DNA from: Chara braunii
Lineage: Eukaryota > Streptophyta > Charophyceae > Charales > Characeae
DNA length: 64,000 bases
Reading direction: 5' to 3'
Assembly (NCBI GenBank): GCA_003427395.1
Contig: BFEA01000003.1
Coordinates: 93,163 to 157,162, forward strand
Shown: piece by piece, positions 35,010 to 45,751 of the stretch
Layout of the letters: every line of letters begins with the position of its first letter
Position numbering within the stretch: the stretch's first letter is position 1
Program-made: the position numbers and the translations under genes
The notes under the pieces: model-generated
Databases searched by the model: none
Told to the model about the DNA's origin: nothing
The model's input: only the letters and a program-made list of their open reading frames with translations

Positions 35010-35433
35010 CTAGATGTATCTTGCCCCAACCACCTTTATCGCCTTGTAAGCCTCCTCCCTTAGCAGGTGAACCGAGAGTGGAAACCAGAGGGTAGAGAAG
35101 GTTGATGAGGAGAGAATCAGCGCTCTCCCAAATAGGGAGAGCCTGTGGTGGCGGATCCAACCCAGGATTTTCCCTACCACCTTGTCTTTAAGGAGAGCGT
35201 CCTGGGCTCCGAAACAGTCCAACAGTGAAACCTGGACCCCTAGAAAGCGGTCTGAGGAGTTTGTTGGGATCAATTTCATGCCCCAATTGACGCAAAACGA
35301 AAAGGGGGGAGCGAGGATATAAACTGACTTTTTCCAATTGATCGACACCTCTGAAAGGATACAGTATTCCTCCAAGACCCTCCTCAGTTCCGAGAAGGAT
35401 TATGGCTTGTTTGCACAAGCGACCAGAGGGCAA
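35010..35433 (-). pseudogene. LINE RT, distal part (thumb), with upstream deletion
   Basis: The sequence reads EEYCILSEVSINWKKSVYIL...WGMKLIP...RFLGVQVSL...LFGRALILSS, aligning with the post-YADD part of the + LINE RT (EYSVLSEASVNWSKSVYLL). On the upstream side the RSLRQGCPL block runs straight toward EEYCILSE. About 60-75 residues with the catalytic YADD box are missing. Confidence 0.75.
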
Positions 35434-35478
35434 CCTTGGCGTAGGGATCTAGTTAGTGGGAAGACTTCTGAGAGTCTG

Positions 35479-35769
35479 TCAATTTACTAGCACAATTGAG
35501 GAGGCATCCTCATACATAGCCCTCACCCACTTACAGAACCCCACTCCACAACTCATTTTATAAAGGGGTGTAAATACAAAAGTCCAGCCTACCTTGTCAT
35601 AAGCCTTTTTCATATCTAGTAACAACACTGCCATATCTAGTTTTTCCTTTCCTAGAATCTCAAGGGCTTGGATGATGGATATTATGTTGTCAAAGATTGT
35701 CCTCCCTTTCACAAAAGCTCCTTGTTCCCACCCTATCAATTGTGGCAGGTAGTTTGAGAGTCTGAGCAC
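35479..35769 (-). pseudogene. LINE reverse transcriptase, palm part
   Basis: The frame includes RLSNYLPQLIGWEQGAFVKG, then TIFDNIISIIQALE, AVLLLDMKKAYDKVGW (catalytic Asp in the LDM box) and FCKWVRAMYEDASSIVLVN. These are RT motifs of non-LTR elements. Confidence 0.85.
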
Positions 35770-35776
35770 AAGGGTC

Positions 35777-36100
35777 TTAGCTAGGATTTTGTAAGCAACG
35801 TTTAGTACTGAGATAGGTCTGTAGTTTTTGACTTCCTTTTTTGTCTCCTTTCTTATAAAGTAGAGAGATCACGCATGTTAGCCATGTTTTAGGCAACCTA
35901 CCTAATTGTAAGGAATGATTAAAAATATGACAAAAAAAAGGGCTGAAGGAATCCGAGCAACATAGGAAGAGCTTCACGGGTAATCCATTTGATCCCGGAC
36001 ATTTCCCTTTGACCATCTGTTTTGCTGTCGTCAATAGCTCCTGTACTGAGAAAAACTCATCCAAGGCTTGTCTGGCTGAGAGTGGTAATGAAGTTTGCAT
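35777..36100 (-). pseudogene. LINE reverse transcriptase, N-terminal fingers
   Basis: It reads ARQALDEFFSVQELLTTAKQ, then MVKGKCPGSNGLPVKLF (the KSPGxDGL-type motif) and LPKTWLTCVISLLYKKGDK. It joins the palm frame (35479-35769) through a frameshift near 35775. Confidence 0.85.
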
Positions 36101-36385
36101 GTTGTCCCAAAATGTTGATACTCCTGAGAGATCCGTGTCTACAGAGGCTTAGAGGCGCCTCGAGGAGACTATCTCTGCATGGTAGAGTTTGGCATACTGA
36201 CACGTCTCCCCTATGTCTTGGGCAATGGGGGCATTGGGGTCCGCGGGGTGTACCAATTCCCTCAATAACGGCTTAGCTTGATGTAAGAGTACGGACCTGA
36301 ACGTCATTTTGGTCATCTTGTCGTAGTCTGTTAGGCCCCTTATCTTTAGCCATTCTAGTCATTCCTCCTGTTTTCTTACCTCAAG

Positions 36386-36739
36386 TTATTCGAGGAGTGT
36401 CAGGTTAAGCTTTCTTTCCTGGGCCCAATAATGATCCGAAAAAGGGTCTTGTCCTATTTTTTGTTCGGCTTCCCTTACCGTTGCCTGAGCGCATTTTTCC
36501 CTCCAGGACCTGTTTGCTGCTTTCATACGGGAAAAGGTGCGCAATGCCTCGGTTATGATGCCTAGCCCTACTTCGATCCAATCCTGCCCCTGGAAGAATA
36601 GGTCCTTAGCCTCCATCCAGACTTTCATCTGATTGGATACCCAATTGGGTATCCCTTTGTCCTTAAGCAAATTGACGTTAAGTTTGAAAGGGGGACATAC
36701 CTTCTCGAGGTTGTCCCTGACTACCACATCCAAACACAC
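36386..36739 (-). pseudogene. LINE ORF2, EN-RT linker
   Basis: A helical charged segment between endonuclease and RT (FQGQDWIEVGLGIITEALRTF...WREKCAQATVREAEQ), equivalent to 43800-44110 of the + LINE. No enzymatic motif. Confidence 0.65.
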
Positions 36740-36868
36740 TGGGGCGTGGTCTGACAGGAAGAATTCTTTTATATCACACCAAAGGCATTTATCCCATATA
36801 ACTCCTCTACAAAGAAAAAAATCAAGTTTTGTTCTGGGTTGCGGCGCTTGTGGTGAGGGCTTAGAGTC

Positions 36869-37345
36869 CTACCACGTATAGCCACCAGACTCAGGATTTA
36901 AGACTTTGTAGACTTCTGTGAGGTTTTGGGACTTGGCCAACGCAGTCAGCATCACAATGTTCGTCCTTAAACCACCAGTACTAGGTCCAGCTATCGACCG
37001 CGGAAAACAATAAAGTAGAAACGTTTCTAGTTGGATGAATTTGGGCGCTCCTGTAGTGGCCTGTACGTTTCCTAAAATCATGTAGCGTTAACGGGCGCGA
37101 CTTTAGGAAGTACTCGTGGTTTAAGGGTGCTGCATTATGACAATCCAAACCAGGGTTGAGTACCGTATTCCAGTCACCTGCCATTACAAGATTTTCTACA
37201 TCTAGGATCCATGAGGGCAGATGAGCGAAAAACTTAGTGCGTTGGGTATAGTCCACTGGTGCATAGGTAGCCATGACAACCCAATCTTCTTCCTGTAGGA
37301 CGGCCCATAGGGTCAACAAAAAATCTATTATATCTACTGTAACCG
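36869..37345 (-). pseudogene. LINE apurinic-like endonuclease, 5'-truncated
   Basis: The - frame 36981-37319 carries EEDWVVMATYAPVDY and LVMAGDWNTVLNPGLD, the EN motifs around the catalytic Asp and Asn. A second frame (36869-37081) continues NPESGGYTW. The N-terminal third of the domain and ORF1 are absent. Homology stops near 37345 in AGTAGATATAATAGA, so this is a 5'-truncated insertion. Confidence 0.8.
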
Positions 37346-38389
37346 CGGGGAGCGCGGGGGCGCAGCCAGGGCAGAGGGGTTGTAGCGGGGATGAAGTTTT
37401 GATTGTTGTAATGTGTTGCTTTATAGCAGGTCAGTCATGAGTTTTTGCATTATCTAGATTTGAACGTGGGTCAGTATTTCAACATTTCACATTGCTATAC
37501 GTGCTGAGGTACGATCTTCGATCACAGACCAAAGTTCGAATCCAGTCCAGAATCCATTGCTTCAGAACACCTCCAAAGAACAAGAACAAAACGAACAAGG
37601 GAAAAAAAAAAGGAAAAAAAATGAACCTAAGGAATGGCAAGCCAACATTAAATTATGAATGATGCTATGAAGAAAAAAAAAAAATTTATTTTTTTTAAGA
37701 AAAAAAAAAAGAAATTGGCATGGCCTGCGAGGAAAGCGGGTCCAGCGTCCCATCATACATTTTATAGAGCATGAAATAGTGAGAGACACAATTGCGAGCC
37801 TTCTATTACATTGTTCACTGGAAAATACCCCTTAGTACTTAGAACTTTTCAGTTTCAAGCTTCAACAATCAGTTCCCTCCTTAGTTATGGTAGTGAATGG
37901 TTTGTGTGATGCCCTTTTATCTAATAAACCGTCTACGCTGTGAACCTCTTTCGTCCCGTAACCCCCTCTGTTCGGTATCTATTAGTCTGTTGTTCCTTTT
38001 CCCATGTCCTTCTTCCTTCGTATGTTGTATTTTGTTGGTCCTGCTGTCTGCTTGCTGGCCATTATCCTTAGGCCTTTAAGTTCTTCATTTCTCCCTGGCC
38101 CTGCGGCGTAGGCAAACCATTCATTTGACCCCGTATCTTTCCTGTGTTTGGTGACTGTTGTGCTTTACTCAGAACATCCCACATGACTGAATGGGGTTTG
38201 ACTGACGGGGGAGGAGGGGCAAATAGAAGAGAGGGCAGGGGGGGGTAGAAAGAAAACCTGGTTGGCGGCCACCGCAGAAACCACTATACACCTACCTATC
38301 AAATCCATTCCTCCAGAACATGTCCAAATAGCAAAGAAAAGCAAGCATAGTTACGGAGCACAAAACCTTCATGCCAAGCAGAAACCGGT
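37346..38389. other. Spacer with A-rich tracts; no gene
   Basis: A-rich stretches at 37600-37720 precede a short dispersed repeat. A B-box-like GTTCGAATCC is at about 37534-37543 without a tRNA fold. Short frames only. Confidence 0.5.
37725..37751 (+). repeat. Short dispersed repeat, copy 3
   Basis: The segment ends GGAAAGCGGGTCCAGCGTCC plus C and follows an A-rich run, like a tail or target. Related to 32904 and 33112. Confidence 0.5.
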
Positions 38390-38445
38390 CCTTGCCTAAG
38401 ACCGGTCACCTCACAACGTCAACCCAGACTTGAATCATTTGTCGA
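38390..38445 (+). repeat. Short repeat, first of two
   Basis: CCTTGCCTAAGACCGGTCAC followed by TTGAATCATTTGTCGA. It recurs with changes at 38742-38800. Confidence 0.7.
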
Positions 38446-38741
38446 GACTACACCCTCATTTTTTCGCTGCATGTGAACTGAAACATAGCTTGTATCCGTT
38501 CATTATTGGTATCGATATCGAGGTGCGTTATGCTCGGGGGAAGACCATTCAACTCACAAGGCACATAAATGAGATTGAGTAGGTCAGCCCACCATGATAT
38601 TTCCCGAAAAAGAAAACCGACCCTTACAACCCAGGTAAGCGCAGCCTCTGGCTGCAAACATTTTTTAGTAGGATGCTTGTTCCACGACCATCGACTTTAA
38701 AAAAGAAAAAAAAGAAAAAAGAGACCCAATTCGATTTCACT

Positions 38742-38800
38742 CCTTGCCTAAGACCGGTCACCTTACACCTCAGAGTTGAGCCTTCAATCGTTCATCGACA
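38742..38800 (+). repeat. Short repeat, second of two
   Basis: CCTTGCCTAAGACCGGTCAC followed by TTCAATCGTTCATCGACA and an A-rich tail to about 38831, as in a small retrotransposed repeat. Confidence 0.7.
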
Positions 38801-38831
38801 AAAAAAGAGGGGAAAAAAAAAAAAAAAAAAA

Positions 38832-40490
38832 GTCTACAAAAAAATCTATTAGGCGTAGAATTTGCGGGGAGCGGCGTTACCGGGCGGCATAGCGCAGCGC
38901 TCCGGTAACTCCGTCGTCGCGGGCGGATAGCGCAAGGGACGCTACCTGGCCAACACCTACGTCATCGCGACAGAGATGGGAAGGTGTGCGTACACACCGC
39001 CGCATCGGTGGTGGACCTCGGTCCGAGATGTACTCACGTCGTCTAGGTAGTCCATAGCCAAACCTAGGTTAGACACTATGTAGATCCTCCGCGCGATGTT
39101 TCCACAGACACGGGCCAGAGGTAAAGTAGGTGGTGACCGAGAGTCTCACCGGTGATGAAAGGTGTTTCAAGTTTAATTGCCTATGAGGTTTTTGCCGCCT
39201 GGAGAATACATAGCCTAACTTGAGGAGATTCAGAGAAGCCTTGCGTATGGCTAACCTAGGTTACTCTCCCGGTGGTAAGTTAGGAGTGATTTATGTTTCA
39301 CCAGTGGAGAAAGGGAAAGTAATTATTAACCCTAGCATTTGAGAGGAAAATTTCCAGTTGTCGGTTCGCTCCGCAGGGCAATCCCAAGCGGCCTCCGAAA
39401 AGAAAAATTGATTGGGTGCAGATTACTTGCCACGTACAATGGTTCAACTCGCTGTCCTGGTCACTCAACAGTAAACACAGAGGGGTGGCTGAAGATTCAG
39501 GAACGAGGAGCGGGAGCGGCCGACAGTAACAATGATGTTCAAGGCGAAGCGCTAGGTGTAAAAGCAGGAGAGAATTAGGCTCAGGGAAGTCGAGGTGAAT
39601 TGTGAGGCTGCGTTGGGTATGCGTCTCGGCCACGCTAGGTTAAAATTAAGAGGAAGCAAATGTTCTCGATTTTCCGTGAGATAATGTCATCTCGATCGGC
39701 CAAAACAGATGGTTTCCTCGCCAGGTAGTGGTACTAGAGGAAAGGTTATACCCGACAAAGGTATCACAGTCGAATTGAAATGTATAGATTGATGGAGTTG
39801 TATTGGCTGGGACGGGCCTCCGCCCAGCAGAGGCGTTAGAGGTAAGATACCAGGCAGCGCTGGTGGCCCGATCTCCGGAGTAACAAGTTAGGGCCGTGAG
39901 TGTTTCTTCTTAGTACACAACCAGCGGTTGGGTCAGACCGCAGAGTCGGAAATCCTCGCGCAGCAGGATTAAAACAAGTCTCTGGAGTGAATATTATCGA
40001 GACTCCGACCACACCCAAATGCAAGGGTGCATTGTAATAGGCGATGGTCCAGTCCAGCAGGTTTGTGAAGTGGCGGGGCGCGAATAGTCCGCGTGGGTAA
40101 TCTTAGAAGCGAATTATTAGATTGCTCAGAGTTCACTGGGAGCGGTATCTCAGCGGTCGTGGGGGTACTAAGTTGTAAGACTACGAAACACTCAATTAAA
40201 CTTGATCAGACAGAAAGGCACACTCTCATCTACTGGACAGAGGGGAGTCGGAGCCTCTCGGGATAGGGAACCCATAGAAGAATTATCCTCATTTGGATTC
40301 TGGTAGTAATTTGCCCGGAGGAGCAAACCGGGACAGAAGGTCATGTAGACATAGCGTCTTATCAGATGCGTTTCTCAGAGCAAGCGGCTTAATAGCCTTC
40401 TCCTGGGTTAATAGCGTTTCGTCACCTCTTATCTCATCATCCTGAACACGAGTTGGTGTATCTATCCTTCTGCGAGGACACAACAACAAT
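38832..40490. other. Leader / 5' flank of the + LINE; no gene
   Basis: About 1.6 kb with moderate GC and no supported frame. It probably includes the LINE 5' untranslated region, but its start cannot be fixed from one copy. Confidence 0.4.
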
Positions 40491-41453
40491 ATGGCAAGTG
40501 GAGCAGGCAGAGGGGATAAACAACATGCGATTCCAGTCACGATTAAGAAAAACCGTTCAAGAATACGAGACTCTGTGAGTCGTTGTTATGATGAAGGAGT
40601 GTGCCCAGACAACATACATCTGGGAGAAGTAATTGAAGACGAAGGTGGCAAGCGTTTTGTGGTAAATGAGTTGGTGAACGAGGTAAAGGACGAATGGTTA
40701 AAAGAGAGATCTGTTATTGTGACGTTCCGAGGAGAAGCCCGTAGCCTTGCAAGATCGGTCAAGGAAGATCTGATTCGGGCGTATGAGGATGGTTGGACAG
40801 CCAAGCGACTATTTCACCCAAACAACAGACGAGGGAGGATAAAGTTTGAAGGCCCCAATGTCGTATCCTATGTTGCGAAAGCAAAGGAGATCGCGGATTG
40901 GCTCATTCAAGAAGGAGAGCTGAAGATCAAACTGGGCACAAAGGAATACCAGGTACTGTTCAAGCCACGACTGTCTCAGCACGAACTACAAGAAGTCAGG
41001 ATCCATGAAGCAGGGAGAAAATTCTGGATCATGGCTCTAAGGATCCCGCTGGACGCCTACCTCTTCTTAAGGAGTGAGGTGAAGGGCCTGTTCGGCGAAG
41101 TGTTAGAAATGCATAACCCGGAGTATGATAGAGACAGGCCAAGACTCATGAATGTCAAATTTGACATGCGGCCCGAGTCAAGAGGCAGCATCGATGACGA
41201 GCTAGTGATAGAGTCCCCTCGAGGAGAACGCTGGAAAGTGGATATAGTATCAACGTATACTGACTGGTGTAGAAGATGCAAATGGTATTATCATACGGAG
41301 GAGACCTGCCCTCGTCGTCAGAACGAGGAAGGTCGCAGGAACAACGGAGAAAGGCAAGGGGGCCACAGGGCTAGATTCCGGGAATTTTTGACAAACTTGG
41401 GGGGGAAGCGATGCAGAGCTCGAGAAACGGGTCAGATGCGGACCAGCAGGTGA
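40491..41453 (+). CDS. LINE ORF1 protein (nucleic-acid-binding), N-terminal part
   Basis: A 320-codon frame ahead of the LINE endonuclease/RT. ORF1 proteins of plant LINEs bind element RNA. The C-terminal WCRRCKWYYHTEETCPRR (about residues 262-279) is a C-x2-C-x4-H-x4-C zinc knuckle, typical of such proteins. The preceding region (KDEWLKERSVIVTF, GRKFWIMALRIPLDAYLFLR) fits the DUF4283-like fold, but this is by eye. The next frame overlaps by 43 bases (41411), so the two are either one protein split by a frameshift or two overlapping ORFs. The frame itself has no internal stop. Confidence 0.7.
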   Translation: MASGAGRGDKQHAIPVTIKKNRSRIRDSVSRCYDEGVCPDNIHLGEVIEDEGGKRFVVNELVNEVKDEWLKERSVIVTFRGEARSLARSVKEDLIRAYEDGWTAKRLFHPNNRRGRIKFEGPNVVSYVAKAKEIADWLIQEGELKIKLGTKEYQVLFKPRLSQHELQEVRIHEAGRKFWIMALRIPLDAYLFLRSEVKGLFGEVLEMHNPEYDRDRPRLMNVKFDMRPESRGSIDDELVIESPRGERWKVDIVSTYTDWCRRCKWYYHTEETCPRRQNEEGRRNNGERQGGHRARFREFLTNLGGKRCRARETGQMRTSR

Positions 41454-43057
41454 GACATTCGCAACAACAATCGAGACAGGGCAACCTCTCAGAGCAATCT
41501 CGCCAGCAAGTAAGTCGGATACATCCGAGCCAGGAACACGTGGAGTCAGCTATGCAGCAGTACGGTCCCAATGCATCGGCTCAAGGGTCCCTCCTCAGGA
41601 ATGGTGCCCAAGTGCAAAGTACAGGTCACCACAGGGAGTACCAGGATTGGAGGGGGGACCAAATTTGGGGAACGACGCCTGCAAGAGCCTCAGGCCAGCC
41701 CTCACTGCCCCTTTGGCAGCCAAGGGGGGGGTGGCCACACCCCAACACAGAAGAACTGCACAGAGAATCGGCCAGGGACAGAGGGTTGGCGGGCGGCCCG
41801 ACTCACCCAACGTGGCAAGACAACTATGAATACAACCCGTTTCCGGACGTAGGATTGTTCTATCAACACCAACAAGGCACAGGCAGCGGGTGGGGGCCTG
41901 GATCGGGGCACAGATTCATTGAGCACCCCCAACCCAGATACCCTTCAACGGCATACGACTGGAGGCAGCTCGCCCCTCCTCCGCAAGACAGAGGGCTCCA
42001 AGTACCGGACCTGCACAGAAGGGAAGGCAGCGGGAACTCATTCAGAAGACGACAAAGAGGCTACAGGACAAGGTGGGATGGCCAACCGGAAGACAACTGG
42101 AGGAGTAAGGGGGAAAGCTCCTTGCTTTGGAGACAAGGCCACTCCCAACCGTTCTCTACGGTTCGGGAGGAGGTGGAGGTCGCTGAAGGGAGAGTGGCAT
42201 CTGCGCACCAGCCAAGTGTCACTAAGCTCAAGGAAGAAATGTCAAAGACGTCAGTGACTTCGCATTCTAGAGTAAGGTGGGGCAGCGAATGCGAAAAACA
42301 TGACTGTGGAAAATCTGTAGCCTCGTCGGTGGAGAGCTTTGCGCGCTCGGGCCAAAGAATGGTAAGCAGACCGAAGGGGACAATCGACAGGAATAGAAAG
42401 GCGGTTGCTGTCGAGAGGAACCAGATGGAAACGGTTCAAAGGTGCCTGGCTCCACTCCTATGCACGCATACTGAGAAAGGCGCGTTCTTCCTAACCACAA
42501 CAAATGCAGAGGGTTGCCCGCTAATCCCCTCGGAAGAGGTAGAGCGTTCCCCCACTCCAGCTAAGATCCTGGAGTGCACCAAAAGGTTGTATGGGACACA
42601 CGTCCCGGTCAGACTCATTCCGCACTACACAATGGCGAGCATCCTGTGCTCGTCCGTGCAAGGATTCAGGAAAATTTATTTCCCCTTGCTGGATGAACGG
42701 ATCCCTCCGAAATCAGAGTGCCTGCTAGCTCAAGGTGGTATCAGGTGGTTCCACATGGACGTCATTCGGGAAAGAAACGCTCAGGAACTGAAACTTATTA
42801 AAATTATCCCTGGCATCTCAGCGCTGGCGCTGTTGAACATCAACGAAAAGCTCTTGGTCGAGGAAAATCTACATTCAGACTATCTCGTGTCTCAGTTAAC
42901 AGAAGAATGGAGGTCGAGCTCCAACACCAGCTCCGCCATGGCCAACTCGGAACACCAACGCTCAAGGGGCATCTCTAGTGAGAGGGAACACCTGGGGGCT
43001 CAGGAACCATCCCGCATCCAATCCAAGGCGGGCGATGACCAACAACATGATGGATAA
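41411..43057 (+). CDS. LINE ORF1 extension / second ORF, 548 codons
   Basis: The longest open frame in the window. Residues 1-290 are Gln/Gly/Arg-rich and disordered-looking (HSQQQSRQGNLSEQSRQQ). The remainder is more globular (HVPVRLIPHYTMASILCSSV, FPLLDERIPPKSECLLAQGG, IIPGISALALLNINEKLLV). It overlaps the zinc-knuckle frame by 43 bases and the start of the endonuclease frame (from about 43035) by 23. Such overlaps suggest ORF1 continues across a frameshift and ORF2 begins by re-initiation, as in other LINEs. No catalytic domain is recognised. Confidence 0.6.
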   Translation: MQSSRNGSDADQQVRHSQQQSRQGNLSEQSRQQVSRIHPSQEHVESAMQQYGPNASAQGSLLRNGAQVQSTGHHREYQDWRGDQIWGTTPARASGQPSLPLWQPRGGWPHPNTEELHRESARDRGLAGGPTHPTWQDNYEYNPFPDVGLFYQHQQGTGSGWGPGSGHRFIEHPQPRYPSTAYDWRQLAPPPQDRGLQVPDLHRREGSGNSFRRRQRGYRTRWDGQPEDNWRSKGESSLLWRQGHSQPFSTVREEVEVAEGRVASAHQPSVTKLKEEMSKTSVTSHSRVRWGSECEKHDCGKSVASSVESFARSGQRMVSRPKGTIDRNRKAVAVERNQMETVQRCLAPLLCTHTEKGAFFLTTTNAEGCPLIPSEEVERSPTPAKILECTKRLYGTHVPVRLIPHYTMASILCSSVQGFRKIYFPLLDERIPPKSECLLAQGGIRWFHMDVIRERNAQELKLIKIIPGISALALLNINEKLLVEENLHSDYLVSQLTEEWRSSSNTSSAMANSEHQRSRGISSEREHLGAQEPSRIQSKAGDDQQHDG

Positions 43058-43492
43058 AATCAGGGCAGTAACATGGAACGTAAGGGGTCTCGGGGACACA
43101 AATGGCAGAGAGAAAAGGAGACGGTTAAAATCCTGGCTGCACGAATGGAGGGCAAACTGCATAATGTTGCAGGAAACTAAGCTTAAAGAGTCTAAGCTGA
43201 GTGGGATGGTGACATGGTGACATGGTGGGATGGGCCGCAGGTCTGGGCCCCAGCGCAGAAAACCAGAGGAGGGGTGACAATCCTACTTCACCGGGACCTT
43301 CAAGCCTGCGTAATAAACGCAGAAGCGGACCTGTGGGGCAGATGGGCAAGGATGAAGGTTCTAGTGGCCAACGAAGAATGGGTCTTCGTGACAATTTACG
43401 CCCCAACGGACGTGGGTGAAAGGGCGAAGTTCTCCAGCCGTCTGTTACAACACATCCCAAAGACGGAGAAGTTGATGATAGGCAGAGACTGA
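43035..43492 (+). pseudogene. LINE endonuclease domain, N-terminal half
   Basis: It starts MTNNMMDKIRAVTWNVRGLG (Asn of the first catalytic motif) with LQETKL (catalytic Glu), then breaks at about 43205-43220. There an 8-base direct duplication (GTGACATG twice) shifts the frame. The next frame reads WWDGPQVWAP...TRGGVTILLHRDLQ and WVFVTIYAPTDVGE, ending at a TGA (43490-43492) where the conserved Trp of the DWN motif is expected. Confidence 0.85.
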
Positions 43493-43501
43493 AACCTGAG
43501 T

Positions 43502-44116
43502 TTGGATGAGACACTAAGGATAGGCTCCCCACAGACAGGCAGGAGAGATGTTCAGACCCTGCTGGAGCTGAGTGCAGAGTTGGACTTAGTGGACCCCTTC
43601 CCGTCCCTCAACCAAGGAGACTCGGGTTATACATGGTACTCTCATCTACACAGAGACAGGCAACAAATTACTAGAAGAAGGGTAGACTTCTTCCTGCTCA
43701 GCGAACTCTCGCAGGACCAAGTCACAATGGTTCGAGCCTCTTGCAGTCCGCTGTCGGATCACAAACCGGTGGTTGTTGATCTTAGACTAAATCTGAATGT
43801 CTCAAGGGGGAAGGTTTTTTTTCGCCTGAACAGTCAAGTGCTAGAGGAACCCGGCATGGGTGAGTGGGTAGCCAAACACATGGACAGTTGGGGGCGTGCA
43901 AAACCACTGTTTGACTCAAAGGCAGAGTGGCTAGACGGCGGGATCGCGATTGTCTCCGGTGTCCTAGATGTTATTTCTAGGATCATAGCAAGAGAGAGGA
44001 ACAGGAAAAAAGCGGACTGTCGGAGAAGAGTGAAGGAGGCTGAAGGACGCATGGAAGGTCATCCTATCTCACTGATGGTTTGGGCAGCGGAAAGGGAACG
44101 ACGTCTGAACGAGTGA
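43502..44116 (+). pseudogene. LINE endonuclease C-terminus and linker
   Basis: In frame with the previous segment beyond the TGA. It includes LVDPFPSLNQGDSGYTWYSH, RRVDFFLLSEL and SPLSDHKPVVVDL (the SDH motif of the endonuclease), then the charged linker (RERNRKKADCRRRVKEAEGR). It ends in TGA (44114-44116), after which the same frame continues DKLQEEKQRWWSEILK. Confidence 0.85.
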
Positions 44117-44914
44117 GACAAGCTCCAAGAGGAGAAGCAGAGGTGGTGGTCTGAAATCTTAAAGGTAAAAGGGATCAAGTCGAATGACAAGATCTCGAAG
44201 GAGACATTCCAAAGACTGCTGCCGAGGCGGACACTGACTCAAATGGTAGAATTACGTCACCCGTTCGTCCAGGCTGCACCTGCGGCCCAATCTGCTTCAG
44301 GCATGCTGCAGTATGCGAGAATGTACTACGCAAATATTCTCACCTCTAGACGTCCACTGGACAATGCGCTCACGGACCTCTCCGCCACATCGGACATGTG
44401 GGAGGACACCACAGCGAAACTTCCAATTACCGCTCGGGTGGACCTCGATAGACCGCTCACTGTGGAAGAAGTTAAACAGACCCTCAAGTGCATGGCGAAG
44501 GGAAAGTCCCCGGGGGTTGACGGCCTTACGGTTGAGTTTTACATCGCCAACTGGTCGGTGTTTGGCCCTGCACTAGTGCACCTCTACAATGGGGTCCTGG
44601 TGGAAGGGAAGTTAGGGAAGGGCATGACACATGGTGTCATCTCAGTTCTGTTCAAGAAGGGGGACAAATCTGAAGTCCAGAATTGGAGACCAATTTCCCT
44701 TCTAAACGTCTCGTACAAAATACTGGCAAAGACCTTGGCGCGCAGACTGTCGAGTTACTTACCAGAATTGGTGAAGAGGGACCAGGGGGCATTTGTACAG
44801 GGGAGATCCATCCTTAACAACATTGTATCCGCCATCGAAGCACTGGAGGTAGTTCAGACAGAGAACCTGAACATGGCGGTCCTTCTCCTTGACTTGGAGA
44901 AGGCGTATGATTAA
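44117..44914 (+). pseudogene. LINE reverse transcriptase, fingers and first palm motif
   Basis: After the linker the frame runs into RT (open 44243-44914): KCMAKGKSPGVDGLTVEFY, GVISVLFKKGDKSEVQNWRP, ISLLNVSYKILAKTLARRL, DQGAFVQGRSILNNIV and MAVLLLDLEKAYD with the first catalytic Asp. It ends in TAA where Arg or Lys of the KAYD-(R/K)-GW motif is expected. Confidence 0.9.
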
Positions 44915-45751
44915 TTGGGATGGCGATTCGTACTTACCACGTTGAGAAGAATGGAATTTGGGGAACGGTTTTGTGCTTGAATAGTAGCCATGTACACATA
45001 CTCTACCTTTGCTGTCATGATTAACGGACATTTTTCTGAACCGTTTCCACTGTTGAGATCGTTGCAACAAGGGTGTCCGCTCACACCCCTCATCTCCGTC
45101 CTGCAACTGGAGGTGCTTCTCAACAGGATTCGTAGGCATCCGGAGATAAGAGGCTTGCACCTGCACACGGGAGAGGAGTGCAAGGTGAAGGCTTTAGCAG
45201 ACAACCTGCTGGCCTTAAGAGAAAACACGGCATCATCGCTGGCGCCGTTGAAGATGGTCATGTTGGAGTATTCCGTACTTTCGGAAGCTTCCGTAAACTG
45301 GAGTAAGTCGGTGTATCTCCTCCCAACCCAATTTGTACTCCAAGTAGAGTGGGGTATGATAAGGGTGCTCGCGGGTGAAGAAGAGAGATTCCTGGGTGTA
45401 CTTATTAGTCTAGAAATAGAAGCTTCGTCGCAGGGTCTCCTCCTGCAACAACATATCTCAGCCAAGCTCAGATTATGGGGTACGACATGGCACCTATCCC
45501 TTCTGGGTCGGGCGTTGGTTGCAAACGTGGCCTTGCTCTCAATCCTGTGGTTTGTGTCCACAATGAGAGAGATAGCAGCAGGAGTAGTCAAGGCGGTACG
45601 GAGACTGGTCGCCCGTTTCATATGGAAGCCACGGGCGAGGATCTCTGAAGGGTTCATCTCCAAGGTAGCGCTGGATACACTCTCCTTCCCTCGTTCCAAG
45701 GGCGGTCTTGGTCTAGTGGACCCAGCTCGAAGAAATCAGGCGCAATTATGA
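44915..45751 (+). pseudogene. LINE reverse transcriptase, palm and thumb
   Basis: The frame continues from the TAA, with another TGA at 44978-44980 at a conserved Trp position (FCA-stop-IVAMY). Open 44990-45751: SLQQGCPLTP, then KVKALADNLLALRE where YADD should be. The box reads LADN, so the second catalytic Asp pair is lost. After it come EYSVLSEASVNWSKSVYLLP and RFLGVLISLEIE. Confidence 0.9.
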
